Part shown: one piece after another, positions 43,013-51,602 of the stretch | Layout of the letters: each line of letters opens with the position of its first letter | Position numbering within the stretch: position 1 is the first letter of the stretch | Source of the DNA: Bacillota bacterium | GTDB lineage: Bacteria > Bacillota > Clostridia > Lachnospirales > Lachnospiraceae | NCBI GenBank assembly: GCA_029224465.1 | Contig: JAQXUQ010000006.1 | Coordinates: forward strand, 1-64,000 | Reading direction: 5' to 3' | Length of the DNA stretch: 64,000 bases | Notes under the pieces: model-generated | Database searches by the model: none | Seen by the model: only the letters and a program-made list of their open reading frames with translations | What the model was told of the DNA's origin: nothing | Program-made: the position numbers and the translations under genes

Positions 43013-45556
43013 ATGAGAAAAACCGGATGGAACCATACAGCATGGCTGACCGCTGCATTCACCTGTGCGGTGGCAGTATTTACGGCCGGCTGCGCCGGAA
43101 ATTCTGCGCAGAGCAGCGTAAAAGAGACGACACAGGCGGAGACGACACAGACGCCTGCTGCGGAATCGACCGAGGCGGCCACCGAAAGCGCTTCCGCGGC
43201 GGGAACAATACAGGAAGAAGCCGCGGAGGCTGCCACGCAGGATGAGGAGAGCGGGAAGGATCTGTCCCTGCAGCTGGCAGAGGGCATTGATCTTCGTGGT
43301 CTCCCGCACATTTCCGCGGAGGATTATCCGAAGGTTGACGGCTCGACGGCGACGCTCCCTTTGTCCTATGAACTGTACGCGCTCTGTACGGGCTCAACTT
43401 ATTCGGAAGCGCAGAAGGCAGTCGCGCACTCCAAAACAGACCAGTCCTACTACGCGATGCTTACAGACGGCGATTACGCGGCGGACCTTCTTCTTGTCTA
43501 TGAGCCTTCCGACCAGACGAAGGCGGATATCAAGAATAATAAGATAAAACTCACTTCGGAAAAAATAGGACTGGACGCGCTTGTCTTTCTGGAAAACGCG
43601 GGAAATCAGGCAGACAATCTGACCACGGCGCAGCTGCAGGACATTTATTCCGGAAAGATCCGGAACTGGAGCAGGGTCGGCGGCGCGGATAAGGAAATCG
43701 CGGCGTTCCAGCGCGTGGAAAATTCCGGCTCGCAGACGTTGATGAAAAAGCTGGTCATGAAGGGCGTCAAGATGCAGCAGGCGCCGTCTTATAAAACGCC
43801 CTCGGAGATGGGGCAGCTGATTGAAAATGTTGCGTCGTATTCCAACGCGGAGAACGCGATCGGGTATTCGGTCTATTTTTACGCGAGAAATATGTACAGC
43901 ATGCCGAACCTGAAATTCGTGTCGGTTGACGGCGCGCAGCCGTCGCCGCAGACGATCCGGGACGGCTCCTATCCTTTTGTGAATCCGTTCTATGCGGTGA
44001 TTCGAAGCGACGAGCCTGCGGATTCGTACGCGAAAAAGCTTTATGACTGGCTTGCCTCGGAGCCGGGGCAGCAGCTGATCGAAAAGCTCGGCTATGTGCC
44101 TGTGACGGCGGGAAAGGATACGGAGAGCGGCGCAGCAGGTGGCAGCAGCGCCGATACAAAGGATACTGCGGCTTCCGCATCCTTGCAGCTCCTGCAGATC
44201 CGGGGCGGTGCGGAGCTGTCTCTGGAAGACGATCAGTATATCCTGCTCGACGGCCATCAGACGGCGCTGGACGATAGCCTCCGCATCTATGACAGAAATT
44301 TAAAAGAGGTCAAAACTGTTTCGGGCGTCAGCCCGTCTTCCCGGCTCACGGTGACGCTTGTCAGGAAGGGAAGCGCTATTTCCGCATCGGACGATAAGAC
44401 AGGCCTTTCCGGCCTTTACGATCTTTTTGAAGAAAAATGGGTCGTGCAGCCAACCTATACCTACATGACGGCCAATGATGACGGAAGTTTTACAGGCAGC
44501 AGTGATGAAGCAGGGTCATCCGCATACAATTTTGTTTACAGAAACGGCAGGCTTGAAAAGACGAAGGCATATTACAACAAGGTCGGGGATGCGTACTGGA
44601 ACGACGATGACGGCGACAATGTGATCACGGTCACGGACAAGTCCGGCAGAGAGGCAGGCACGGTCGATCTTGCCGCGCAGAACATGCGGGCAGGATACGC
44701 TGTTGATCCGTATTATATCGCTTACACAGGCTCTCTCGATGACACATGTATTCTCAATAGTGACGGAGATGTTGTTTTGACCAAGCAGATGCTCTCCGAT
44801 GACGATTTAGAGAAGCTGGAGATTTCACGGGCGGATCTTGACCGGCTGACTTTCTATTATTTTGACCTGAATAAAGAGGCAGACATTGTATCCTGCGCGC
44901 TGGAAAAGAACGGTGACTACGATGGAAGGATCGAATTTCTGTACGATCTGGGAACCGGAGAGGTCATGACAAACAGAAAAGATGAGATCTCCTCGGCCTA
45001 TGTGGACGATTATTCGACGCCGGTTTTCCTTGTGCATGGCGAAGACGGTGACAAGCTGTACACGGATTCGGATACGCCGGCAATGTCGAAGGACGGACAT
45101 GCGTTTACGATGGTTCTGCAGGACGGCTGGTACGGCTACCGGGTGGATGATAAGACCATCGCCATCGAAAAACAGGACGGCAGTCAGAAATACACGCTGT
45201 CCGTTCCAAAGACAGCGGACGAAGAGTCCAATCCGGGGATCGGCAGATGTGTCGCGAAGGATATGTTTATCTTCAGCACAGCGGACGAGGCGACGCTCTG
45301 GCAGGGCAGCCGCTGCATCCGCAGGGCGGAGTACATCGGAGATATTCCGTTCGGCGATTTCGTCGCGATCCAGGATCCGGATCATCCTCTGATGATTGTC
45401 GATAAAACAGACGGCTCCGTGATTTTCCGCACCAGCTACAGTACGCAGTATGTGGAAAACATCGAGCGGCCGGTCATGGTTCTGCGGGAAGGCAACTATG
45501 CGGCAGTGATGGATCTTAAGGGAAACGAAGTCATGCGGGTCATGGAAAGATGGTGA
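43013..45556 (+). CDS. PstS-like lipoprotein with large C-terminal extension
   Basis: Lipoprotein of 847 residues with lipobox FTAGC (Cys27) and a Thr/Glu/Ala linker. Residues about 95-370 resemble PstS-type phosphate/oxyanion-binding domains (DGSTATLPLSYELYALCTGS, LTTAQLQDIYSGKIRNWSRV, AFQRVENSGSQTLM). After a second linker, the rest looks like a beta-rich domain with WG-repeat-like elements (GLYDLFEEKWVVQPTYTYM, YAAVMDLKGNEVMRVMERW). It sits between selD and yedF, with a strong AAGGAGG site and 3 nt before yedF. It is not a known part of selenium or molybdenum systems. Possible roles are oxyanion capture for the downstream ModB-type permease or sensing; both are inference. Confidence 0.75.
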   Translation: MRKTGWNHTAWLTAAFTCAVAVFTAGCAGNSAQSSVKETTQAETTQTPAAESTEAATESASAAGTIQEEAAEAATQDEESGKDLSLQLAEGIDLRGLPHISAEDYPKVDGSTATLPLSYELYALCTGSTYSEAQKAVAHSKTDQSYYAMLTDGDYAADLLLVYEPSDQTKADIKNNKIKLTSEKIGLDALVFLENAGNQADNLTTAQLQDIYSGKIRNWSRVGGADKEIAAFQRVENSGSQTLMKKLVMKGVKMQQAPSYKTPSEMGQLIENVASYSNAENAIGYSVYFYARNMYSMPNLKFVSVDGAQPSPQTIRDGSYPFVNPFYAVIRSDEPADSYAKKLYDWLASEPGQQLIEKLGYVPVTAGKDTESGAAGGSSADTKDTAASASLQLLQIRGGAELSLEDDQYILLDGHQTALDDSLRIYDRNLKEVKTVSGVSPSSRLTVTLVRKGSAISASDDKTGLSGLYDLFEEKWVVQPTYTYMTANDDGSFTGSSDEAGSSAYNFVYRNGRLEKTKAYYNKVGDAYWNDDDGDNVITVTDKSGREAGTVDLAAQNMRAGYAVDPYYIAYTGSLDDTCILNSDGDVVLTKQMLSDDDLEKLEISRADLDRLTFYYFDLNKEADIVSCALEKNGDYDGRIEFLYDLGTGEVMTNRKDEISSAYVDDYSTPVFLVHGEDGDKLYTDSDTPAMSKDGHAFTMVLQDGWYGYRVDDKTIAIEKQDGSQKYTLSVPKTADEESNPGIGRCVAKDMFIFSTADEATLWQGSRCIRRAEYIGDIPFGDFVAIQDPDHPLMIVDKTDGSVIFRTSYSTQYVENIERPVMVLREGNYAAVMDLKGNEVMRVMERW

Positions 45557-45559
45557 AAG

Positions 45560-46180
45560 GTGATTACAGTTGATGCAATGGGGCAGGTATGCCCGGTACC
45601 GGTTGTTATGACAAAGAAGGCAGTCAGAGAGCTGACCGCCGATGATGATCTGGAAGTTCTGACGGATAATCCGGAGTCCGCCGCAAATCTGAAAAAGATG
45701 GCGGAGCAGAAGGGGTTTTCAGTGACCACACAGAAACTGGATGAGAGGCGTTTCCGGGTCGTCATGCATGTAACGGCGGAGCAGGCGCGAAAAGAGCGGG
45801 AGATACCGGAACAGGCACAGGAAGTCTGTCCTTCTGAACCGGAGTCCGGCACCGTCGTTGTCTGTTCCTCCGGAGTCTGCGGCACAGGAGATGACGAGCT
45901 CGGAAAAATTCTGATCAAAAGTTTCTTCTTCTCTCTGACGCAGCTGGACGTTTCGCCAAAGACTTTCATCTTTTATAACGGCGGCGCGAAGCTGACCTGC
46001 GAAGGCTCGCCGGTGCTCGAAGATATCAATACACTGATCGAAAACGGCGCGGATGTCATGACCTGCGGCACGTGCCTGAAACATTATGGCCTTACGGACC
46101 GTCTCCGGGCAGGCCGGGTAACAAACATGTATGAGATCGCGGAGAAGATGACAGGCGCGGAGAAGATCGTGAAGCCATGA
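45560..46180 (+). CDS. yedF: Sulfurtransferase-like selenium metabolism protein YedF
   Basis: Protein of 206 residues. The N-terminal TusA/SirA domain has the CPVPVVMTKKAV motif with the acceptor Cys near residue 10; the C-terminal half is a DsrE-like domain with CSSGVCGTGDDELG and DVMTCGTCLKHYGL. This two-domain YedF type occurs with SelD and is thought to carry selenium as a persulfide-like perselenide. Translation starts at GTG 45560. It overlaps the desulfurase gene by 4 nt. Confidence 0.93.
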   Translation: MITVDAMGQVCPVPVVMTKKAVRELTADDDLEVLTDNPESAANLKKMAEQKGFSVTTQKLDERRFRVVMHVTAEQARKEREIPEQAQEVCPSEPESGTVVVCSSGVCGTGDDELGKILIKSFFFSLTQLDVSPKTFIFYNGGAKLTCEGSPVLEDINTLIENGADVMTCGTCLKHYGLTDRLRAGRVTNMYEIAEKMTGAEKIVKP

Positions 46181-47373
46181 CGGGAGCGCACAGCTCAGGA
46201 ACAGGAAACAGACAGGGAATGATTTATCTGGACCATGCGGCGACCGCTTTGTGGAGACCGTCGGGTGTTGAAGAGACAATGACGCTCGCCTGGCATTCCG
46301 TTGGAAATCCCGGAAGAGGAAGTCATGAACCTTCCATGCTGGCCGCGAAGTATCTGCTGCGATCGCGGCAGCTCCTTGCGCGCTATCTCGGCGCGGAGAG
46401 CCCGGAGGAAATTGTTTTTACGCAGAATGCGACCATGGCTCTGAACATCGCGGTGCAGGGCACACTCCGGGAAGGTGACCATGTCATTACCTCGATGGCG
46501 GAGCATAACAGCGTGCTGCGGCCTTTGTATCTTGCGCAGAAGCAGAAGAATGTTTCTCTTTCCTTTCTGCCTCTGGACGATAAAGGCCGGATCCGGCTGG
46601 AACTTCTGGAAACGATGCTCCGGAAGAATACGAGGGCGGTCGTGATCACGCACGCTTCCAATGTGACAGGCAATGTAACCGATCTTTCTGAAGTCCGCGC
46701 CTTTACAAGACGGCATGGCCTTCTTCTGATTGTCGACGCATCGCAGTCGGCCGGATCGATTCCTGTCAATGTCAGGGAGACTGGCGCGGATATAATATGT
46801 TTTACAGGGCACAAGGCGCTTCTCGGGCCGCAGGGAACCGGCGGCATGTATGTGCGGAAGGGAACAGAGGTGGAACCTTTGTTCGCCGGCGGAACCGGTA
46901 TGGACAGCTTTTCGCGGGAGATGCCGGAAGCGATGCCGGAGCGGCTCGAAGCCGGTACACCGAACGTCCCCGGGATCGCGGGCCTTGGTGCGGCGGTTCT
47001 GTACCATGAAAATTACGACGACGCGAAACGCCACCACACGGAAATGGCCAGAGAGAAGAATTTTATTCTCAGGGTCATCGATATTCCGGGAATTCGTCTT
47101 TATGGTGACTATGCTGCGGAAGACGCCCGCCGCGTACCGATTGTATCTTTGAATATCGAGGGTGTGGACAGCGCGCAGCTCGCATCTCTTTTGTATGAAG
47201 AAGGCGGTATCTGTGTGCGCGCGGGCGTGCACTGCGCACCGCTTGTGCATACGTCTTTCGGAACGGTAAAACAGGGAATGGTGCGGTTTTCGTTCAGCGC
47301 CGAGAATTCGGATCAGGACGTGAACAGCGCGGCGCAGCTGCTGCGGACACTCGCGCAGTCCCTGCGGGCGTGA
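46177..47373 (+). CDS. Cysteine desulfurase family protein (class V aminotransferase)
   Basis: PLP-dependent enzyme of 398 residues. The fold begins at IYLDHAATALWRPSGV; the PLP Lys is in CFTGHKALLGPQGTGG; the mobile-loop catalytic Cys is in RAGVHCAPLVHTSFG. Its position directly after yedF fits the class V desulfurase/selenocysteine-lyase-like enzymes that accompany orphan SelD, providing selenide or persulfide. The start overlapping the yedF stop (ATGA) is chosen; an ATG at 46219 is the alternative and is closer to the fold. Confidence 0.92.
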   Translation: MTGAHSSGTGNRQGMIYLDHAATALWRPSGVEETMTLAWHSVGNPGRGSHEPSMLAAKYLLRSRQLLARYLGAESPEEIVFTQNATMALNIAVQGTLREGDHVITSMAEHNSVLRPLYLAQKQKNVSLSFLPLDDKGRIRLELLETMLRKNTRAVVITHASNVTGNVTDLSEVRAFTRRHGLLLIVDASQSAGSIPVNVRETGADIICFTGHKALLGPQGTGGMYVRKGTEVEPLFAGGTGMDSFSREMPEAMPERLEAGTPNVPGIAGLGAAVLYHENYDDAKRHHTEMAREKNFILRVIDIPGIRLYGDYAAEDARRVPIVSLNIEGVDSAQLASLLYEEGGICVRAGVHCAPLVHTSFGTVKQGMVRFSFSAENSDQDVNSAAQLLRTLAQSLRA

Positions 47374-47471
47374 AAACGATCCGCCGCGGGATTTCGCTGC
47401 CGGCATCCGGCAGACACCCGCGCAGCTCCCTGCGGCCTGAACGGTTTTGAGCTGGTCGGAAAGAAGATCCT

Positions 47472-47711
47472 ATGCGTGCAAAGAAGTTATATAAAGTAAT
47501 CGCATTTGAAACAAATACCCGCGCGATGGAAATGGAAGCATTCTGTGAACAGAAGCAGATTCCGGGCAGAATGATTCCGCTTCCGCAGGAAATCAGTGCC
47601 GGGTGCGGACTTGCTTTCCGAATGCTTCCGGAGGACTATACTGCCTCGATGCAGGTGCTGGAGAACGATGGCCCGGCGGCGCAGGGCGTTTATGATATCA
47701 TGATGTTTTAA
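47472..47711 (+). CDS. DUF3343 protein, putative Se/S carrier
   Basis: Protein of 79 residues. The core is AMEMEAFCEQKQIPGRMIPL followed by ISAGCGLAFRM, with two cysteines in the DUF3343 arrangement. The family is found beside selD and yedF and has been proposed as a selenium/sulfur carrier. It sits 98 nt after the desulfurase gene, the largest gap in this part of the run; that gap is GC-rich and holds no recognisable feature. Confidence 0.85.
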   Translation: MRAKKLYKVIAFETNTRAMEMEAFCEQKQIPGRMIPLPQEISAGCGLAFRMLPEDYTASMQVLENDGPAAQGVYDIMMF

Positions 47712-47728
47712 GGAAGATGGAAGCGCGT

Positions 47729-48607
47729 ATGACAGAGGAAAAACATGCAAGGCTGATCATAGTCAGAGGCGGCGGAGATATTGCCACAGGTACAATCGCG
47801 CGCCTTTACAGGGCAGGCTTCCCGCTTCTGGTTCTTGAGACGGAAAAGCCGTCCGCAATCCGCAGGCAGGTCAGCCTTTCGGAAGCTGTTTATGACGGAG
47901 AGGCGCAGGTGGAGGACATCCGGGCGCGCAGAATCGGGATGGACGAAATCCGCGAAGACGCGGGCAGGATTCTGGATTATTATCACAGGGAGCTGGTTCC
48001 GGTTCTGGTTGATCCCGGTGCGCGGAGCGTACAGTTCCTGCATCCGGATATAGTCGTAGACGCGATACTTGTCAAGAAAAATACAGGCACATGCAGGAAG
48101 ACGGCCTGCGGCGCCTATACGATTGCGCTCGGTCCCGGTTTTACGGCGGGCGCAGGCGGTAACTGTGTGGACGCTGTCATTGAGACGATGCGCGGGCATA
48201 CGCTCGGACGCATTATCCATGAGGGCGGCGCGATACCGGACACCGCTGTTCCGGGCGCGATCTGCGGATTTACGAAAGAGCGTGTGTATCACGCTCCGGC
48301 GGAAGGCTGTTTTTATTCTGTCCGCAGGATCGGAGATGTTGTGCGGAAGGATGAACCGATCGCGTATGTAGAGACAGCCGCCGGTGAAAAGATACTGATC
48401 CGGGCAAAAATCGCGGGGCTTATCCGCGGCATGCTGCGGGACGGCTTTCCGGTGACAGCCGGATTCAAGACTGCCGACATTGATCCCAGAGAATCGGAGC
48501 TGTCCAATTGTTATACGATTTCCGACAAGGCTAGATGCATTGCCGGAAGTGTGCTTGAAGAAGTCTGCGCGCGGAGAAACCGCGTCGGATATGGGAGAAA
48601 ATACTGA
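47729..48607 (+). CDS. yqeB: Selenium-dependent molybdenum hydroxylase system protein YqeB (EF2563 family)
   Basis: Protein of 292 residues. A Rossmann-type XdhC-related start, LIIVRGGGDIATGTIARLYR, is followed by IRRQVSLSEAVYDGEAQVED and a C-terminal domain with AGLIRGMLRDGFPVTAGFKT, matching the EF2563/YqeB family, another specific marker of selenium-dependent hydroxylases. ATG 47729 is preferred to ATG 47717, since AAGGAAG abuts the earlier codon. It overlaps the permease gene by 17 nt. Confidence 0.92.
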   Translation: MTEEKHARLIIVRGGGDIATGTIARLYRAGFPLLVLETEKPSAIRRQVSLSEAVYDGEAQVEDIRARRIGMDEIREDAGRILDYYHRELVPVLVDPGARSVQFLHPDIVVDAILVKKNTGTCRKTACGAYTIALGPGFTAGAGGNCVDAVIETMRGHTLGRIIHEGGAIPDTAVPGAICGFTKERVYHAPAEGCFYSVRRIGDVVRKDEPIAYVETAAGEKILIRAKIAGLIRGMLRDGFPVTAGFKTADIDPRESELSNCYTISDKARCIAGSVLEEVCARRNRVGYGRKY

Positions 48608-49334
48608 TTTGCGGAGTATTCTGAATCTGTTTACGGATATTTGGGCACAGCAGGCTTTCAAAGCGCCGGTGCTGACACTCGCGGCTGCGTTTCTCCCGGC
48701 GCTGCTTGTTTATTTCCCGGCGACGCGCCTTGCTTTCCGGGTAAGCAGGATGAGCAGAAGGGTTGGCAGAATTGCAGACACGCTCCTTCTCATCCCGATG
48801 TTTCTGCCCCCGGCTGCCGCCGGATTTCTGCTGCTGCTTCTTTTTGAGATCCGATCGCCGCTCGGCTTTCTTCTCTATGAGAATCTGTATATCACGGCAG
48901 CAGGCACCTGGCTTGGCTGCATTGCCGCGTCCTTTGTCGTGTCGTTTCCAATCATGTACCGGTTCGCGAGATCAGGCTTTGCGCGCGTCAGTCATGGTAC
49001 GGTGATTGCCGCAAGAACAATGGGAATGACGGAAAGGGCGCTCTTTCGGAAAATCGTGCTGCCCCAGGCTTTAGAGGCACTTGTATGCGGCCTGATTTTC
49101 ACTTTCGCGCGGGCTGCCGGTGAGGCTGGAGCAACGACTTTGATTGCCGGAAACATGGAAGGCAGAACCGGAACGGTTTCGATGATGATCGTTTCTCTTA
49201 CAAGAGAGGGAAAGTTCGGTGAGGCTTTCGGCTTTGTCCTGTTTATGCTGCTGCCTGCAGCCGGCTGCGCGCTGATTCTGCATCGCGCACTTTGGAGAAA
49301 AGAAAAGAAACGCGCGGGAGCGCAGGGTAACTGA
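48591..49334 (+). CDS. modB: Molybdate-type ABC transporter permease
   Basis: Permease of 247 residues with about five to six helices (FKAPVLTLAAAFLPALLVYF at the start). The coupling loop is AARTMGMTERALFRKIVLPQ, followed by TFARAAGEAGATTLIAGN, the pattern of ModB/WtpB permeases for molybdate or tungstate. The start is uncertain because the ribosome binding site is weak; the chosen ATG lies inside the end of yqeB. It overlaps the ATPase gene by 1 nt. No ModA-type binding protein is encoded in the window. Confidence 0.88.
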   Translation: MGENTDLRSILNLFTDIWAQQAFKAPVLTLAAAFLPALLVYFPATRLAFRVSRMSRRVGRIADTLLLIPMFLPPAAAGFLLLLLFEIRSPLGFLLYENLYITAAGTWLGCIAASFVVSFPIMYRFARSGFARVSHGTVIAARTMGMTERALFRKIVLPQALEALVCGLIFTFARAAGEAGATTLIAGNMEGRTGTVSMMIVSLTREGKFGEAFGFVLFMLLPAAGCALILHRALWRKEKKRAGAQGN

Positions 49335-50479
49335 TGAGTCTCGACGTCCGTATCCGTAAAAAACTGGATCATTATACACTGGATGTCACCTTCCGGAGCG
49401 AAGGCGGTATCTTTTCCCTTCTCGGAGAGAGCGGCAGCGGCAAAACAGCGGCGCTCGAATGCATCGCCGGCATCCTGACGCCGGACGAGGGCAGAATTGC
49501 ACTGGATGATGCGGTCCTGTTCGACTCTATGGCGAAGATCAATGTGCCTGCGAATAAGCGGAGAATCGGTTTTCTCGTGCGTGACTATGCACTGTTTGAA
49601 GCGATGACCGTAGAGGAAAATATTCGGCTTGCTGCCGAAACGGGGTTCCTTACAGGCGCGTGGAAACCCGGAAATGCCGGAAACCCTGCTGCTGCACGGG
49701 ATACAGGCAACCGGAAGAAGAGCGCGAAAGTCGCGCTGTCTCAAAAAGCAGCCGAATATCTGCGCGATTTTTCGCTGGATGGAATCGGCGGATATTATCC
49801 TTCCGGGCTTTCTCCTTCGCAGAAGCTCCGGGCTGCGGCGGCGCGCATGCTGGCCGCGGGACCGCGCCTTGTTCTTCTGGATGATCCTTTTTCCACACTG
49901 GAGGGATTCACAAAGGCAGCGATGCTGCGGGAGCTGAAGCGGCAGCTGGATCAGAGAGGAATTCCCGCGGTTTTTGCCTCAACAGACAGGGATGAAGTCT
50001 ACGCGATGAGCTCCGGCGTCTGCGTCATGAAAGAGGGCGTCTCGGAGCAGGTGCAGCGGAAGATGCTCTTCTTTGACGATCCGAAGACACTGACGGGAGC
50101 TTTATTGTCCGGCTGCGAAAATGTCACACAGGTTCATGCGGTAAATGCCACACACGCGCTGTCCGCAGAATGGGGGATGATGTTCTGTTTTCCCGCGGCA
50201 AAGGGATTTGAAAGACTCCCTGCAGGTATTTCGGCAATCGGTATCCGCGCGGCGGATTTTCAGGTGGAAAGGGGAAAACAGCCCTGCTTCCGCTTCCCGG
50301 TAAAAGACATCCGGATCGAAGACGAACTGCATGAATGGAACGTTTATTTCCATCCGGGGAACAGGCGCGGCGCGGAGCTTTTATTTAAAGCCGCCAAGAG
50401 CAGCTTCACGAAAGAGGAGCTCATTTCTCTTGCGGAATTGTATGTACCGTGCAGGAAGGTCCTGCGGCTTGTGCGATAA
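49334..50479 (+). CDS. Molybdate-type ABC ATPase with degenerate motifs
   Basis: ABC ATPase of 381 residues placed like ModC. Walker A is intact (GESGSGKT, residues 31-38) and a TOBE-like C-terminal region follows from about residue 250. Four signature positions differ from the norm: the Q-loop Gln is Arg83 (FLVRDYALF), the LSGGQ motif reads LSPSQ (159-163), the Walker B Glu is Asp184 (VLLDDPFS), and the H-loop His is Thr217 (FASTDRDE). A 20-residue low-complexity insert lies near 110-130. ATP binding is likely but normal hydrolysis is doubtful. It is the last gene of the run. Confidence 0.82.
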   Translation: MSLDVRIRKKLDHYTLDVTFRSEGGIFSLLGESGSGKTAALECIAGILTPDEGRIALDDAVLFDSMAKINVPANKRRIGFLVRDYALFEAMTVEENIRLAAETGFLTGAWKPGNAGNPAAARDTGNRKKSAKVALSQKAAEYLRDFSLDGIGGYYPSGLSPSQKLRAAAARMLAAGPRLVLLDDPFSTLEGFTKAAMLRELKRQLDQRGIPAVFASTDRDEVYAMSSGVCVMKEGVSEQVQRKMLFFDDPKTLTGALLSGCENVTQVHAVNATHALSAEWGMMFCFPAAKGFERLPAGISAIGIRAADFQVERGKQPCFRFPVKDIRIEDELHEWNVYFHPGNRRGAELLFKAAKSSFTKEELISLAELYVPCRKVLRLVR

Positions 50480-50531
50480 TAGGGAGAGTGTTGTTTTGCC
50501 GATAAGAAGCTGCACCATTCCATGACAGGAA

Positions 50532-50560
50532 CTGACACCTGCCGTAAATCATGATAAGAT
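50532..50560 (+). promoter_or_regulatory. Promoter of nrdR
   Basis: CTGACA (50532-50537), a 17-nt spacer and TAAGAT (50555-50560) with an extended TGA directly before the -10. It starts a new transcription unit 40 nt before the nrdR ATG. Confidence 0.7.
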
Positions 50561-50599
50561 CAGGATACAGATTACAGAACTGTTTAAAAGAGGAAAACC

Positions 50600-51064
50600 A
50601 TGAGATGTCCATTCTGCGGTAAAGAAGACAACAGGGTCATTGATTCCCGCCCGGTTGAAGAGAATAATTCCATCCGAAGACGGAGAATCTGCGATGCCTG
50701 CGGCAGGCGGTTCACCACGTATGAAAAGGTGGAGACGATCCCGCTGGTCGTCATTAAAAAGGATAACAACAGGGAACCCTATGACCGTTCGAAAATCGAG
50801 GGCGGTATTCTGCGTGCCTGCCATAAGCGCCCTGTTTCCGTCAACCAGATCAAGAAAACGGTGGATGAAATCGAGGCGGAGATCTTCGACCGGGAAGAGA
50901 AGGAAATTTCGAGCCGGGAGATCGGCGAGCTTGTTATGGAGAAGCTCCACGACTTGGACCCGGTCGCGTATGTGCGTTTCGCGTCTGTCTACCGGGAATT
51001 CAAGGATGTCGAGACGTTCATGGATGAACTTGAAAAGGTCATCAAGGACAGGGCCAGGAACTGA
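50600..51064 (+). CDS. nrdR: Transcriptional repressor NrdR
   Basis: ATP/dATP-sensing repressor of ribonucleotide reductase genes, 154 residues. The N-terminal zinc ribbon is MRCPFCGKEDNRVIDSR with ICDACGRRFTTYE; the ATP-cone runs from about residue 49 (LVVIKKDNNREPYDRSKIEG) to residue 139. The length is typical. It is followed 1 nt later by the YqeG-type phosphatase. No ribonucleotide reductase gene is in the window. Confidence 0.97.
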   Translation: MRCPFCGKEDNRVIDSRPVEENNSIRRRRICDACGRRFTTYEKVETIPLVVIKKDNNREPYDRSKIEGGILRACHKRPVSVNQIKKTVDEIEAEIFDREEKEISSREIGELVMEKLHDLDPVAYVRFASVYREFKDVETFMDELEKVIKDRARN

Positions 51065-51065
51065 T

Positions 51066-51602
51066 ATGGGAAAGAGTTTTTATCCGGACGCATGGGCTGT
51101 TAGCGCGTTCGACATCGATTATCAGAAGATGTATGACAGAGGCTTCCGCGGCATTATTTACGATATCGACAATACACTGGTATATCCGAATGCGCCGGCG
51201 GACGAGCGCACTGCGGCGCTGTTTCAAAGGCTCCGTGCCATCGGTTTCCGGACAGTCATCCTGTCCAATAATACCGGAAAACGCGCGCTGACTTTCGCGG
51301 AGCAGGTCGGCAGTCCTGCTGTTACAGGCGCGCTCAAACCGTTTCCGGGACGATACCGGGATGCCGTCGCGAAGATGGGGATCCGACCGCAGGAGACATT
51401 TTTTGTCGGTGATCAGATTTACACGGATATCTGGGGCGCGAACAACGCGGGACTTTACTGCATCCTGACGCTGCCTCTGACAGACAGGGAAGAGTTCTGG
51501 ATCAGAGGAAAACGCCTCCTGGAAAAACCGGTGATCAACACAATCAGAAAGACACTCGGGGAGCCGGAAGGGCAGGGAGGCGCGCATGCCGGAAGAGCTT
51601 GA
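51066..51602 (+). CDS. YqeG-family HAD phosphatase
   Basis: HAD superfamily IIIA phosphatase of 178 residues. Motif I is GIIYDIDNTLVYPNAP, motif II VILSNNTGKRA, and motif IV FVGDQIYTDIWGANNAG. YqeG members are thought to be phosphatidylglycerophosphate phosphatases or related and often precede aroE in Firmicutes, as here. It overlaps aroE by 17 nt. Confidence 0.92.
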   Translation: MGKSFYPDAWAVSAFDIDYQKMYDRGFRGIIYDIDNTLVYPNAPADERTAALFQRLRAIGFRTVILSNNTGKRALTFAEQVGSPAVTGALKPFPGRYRDAVAKMGIRPQETFFVGDQIYTDIWGANNAGLYCILTLPLTDREEFWIRGKRLLEKPVINTIRKTLGEPEGQGGAHAGRA

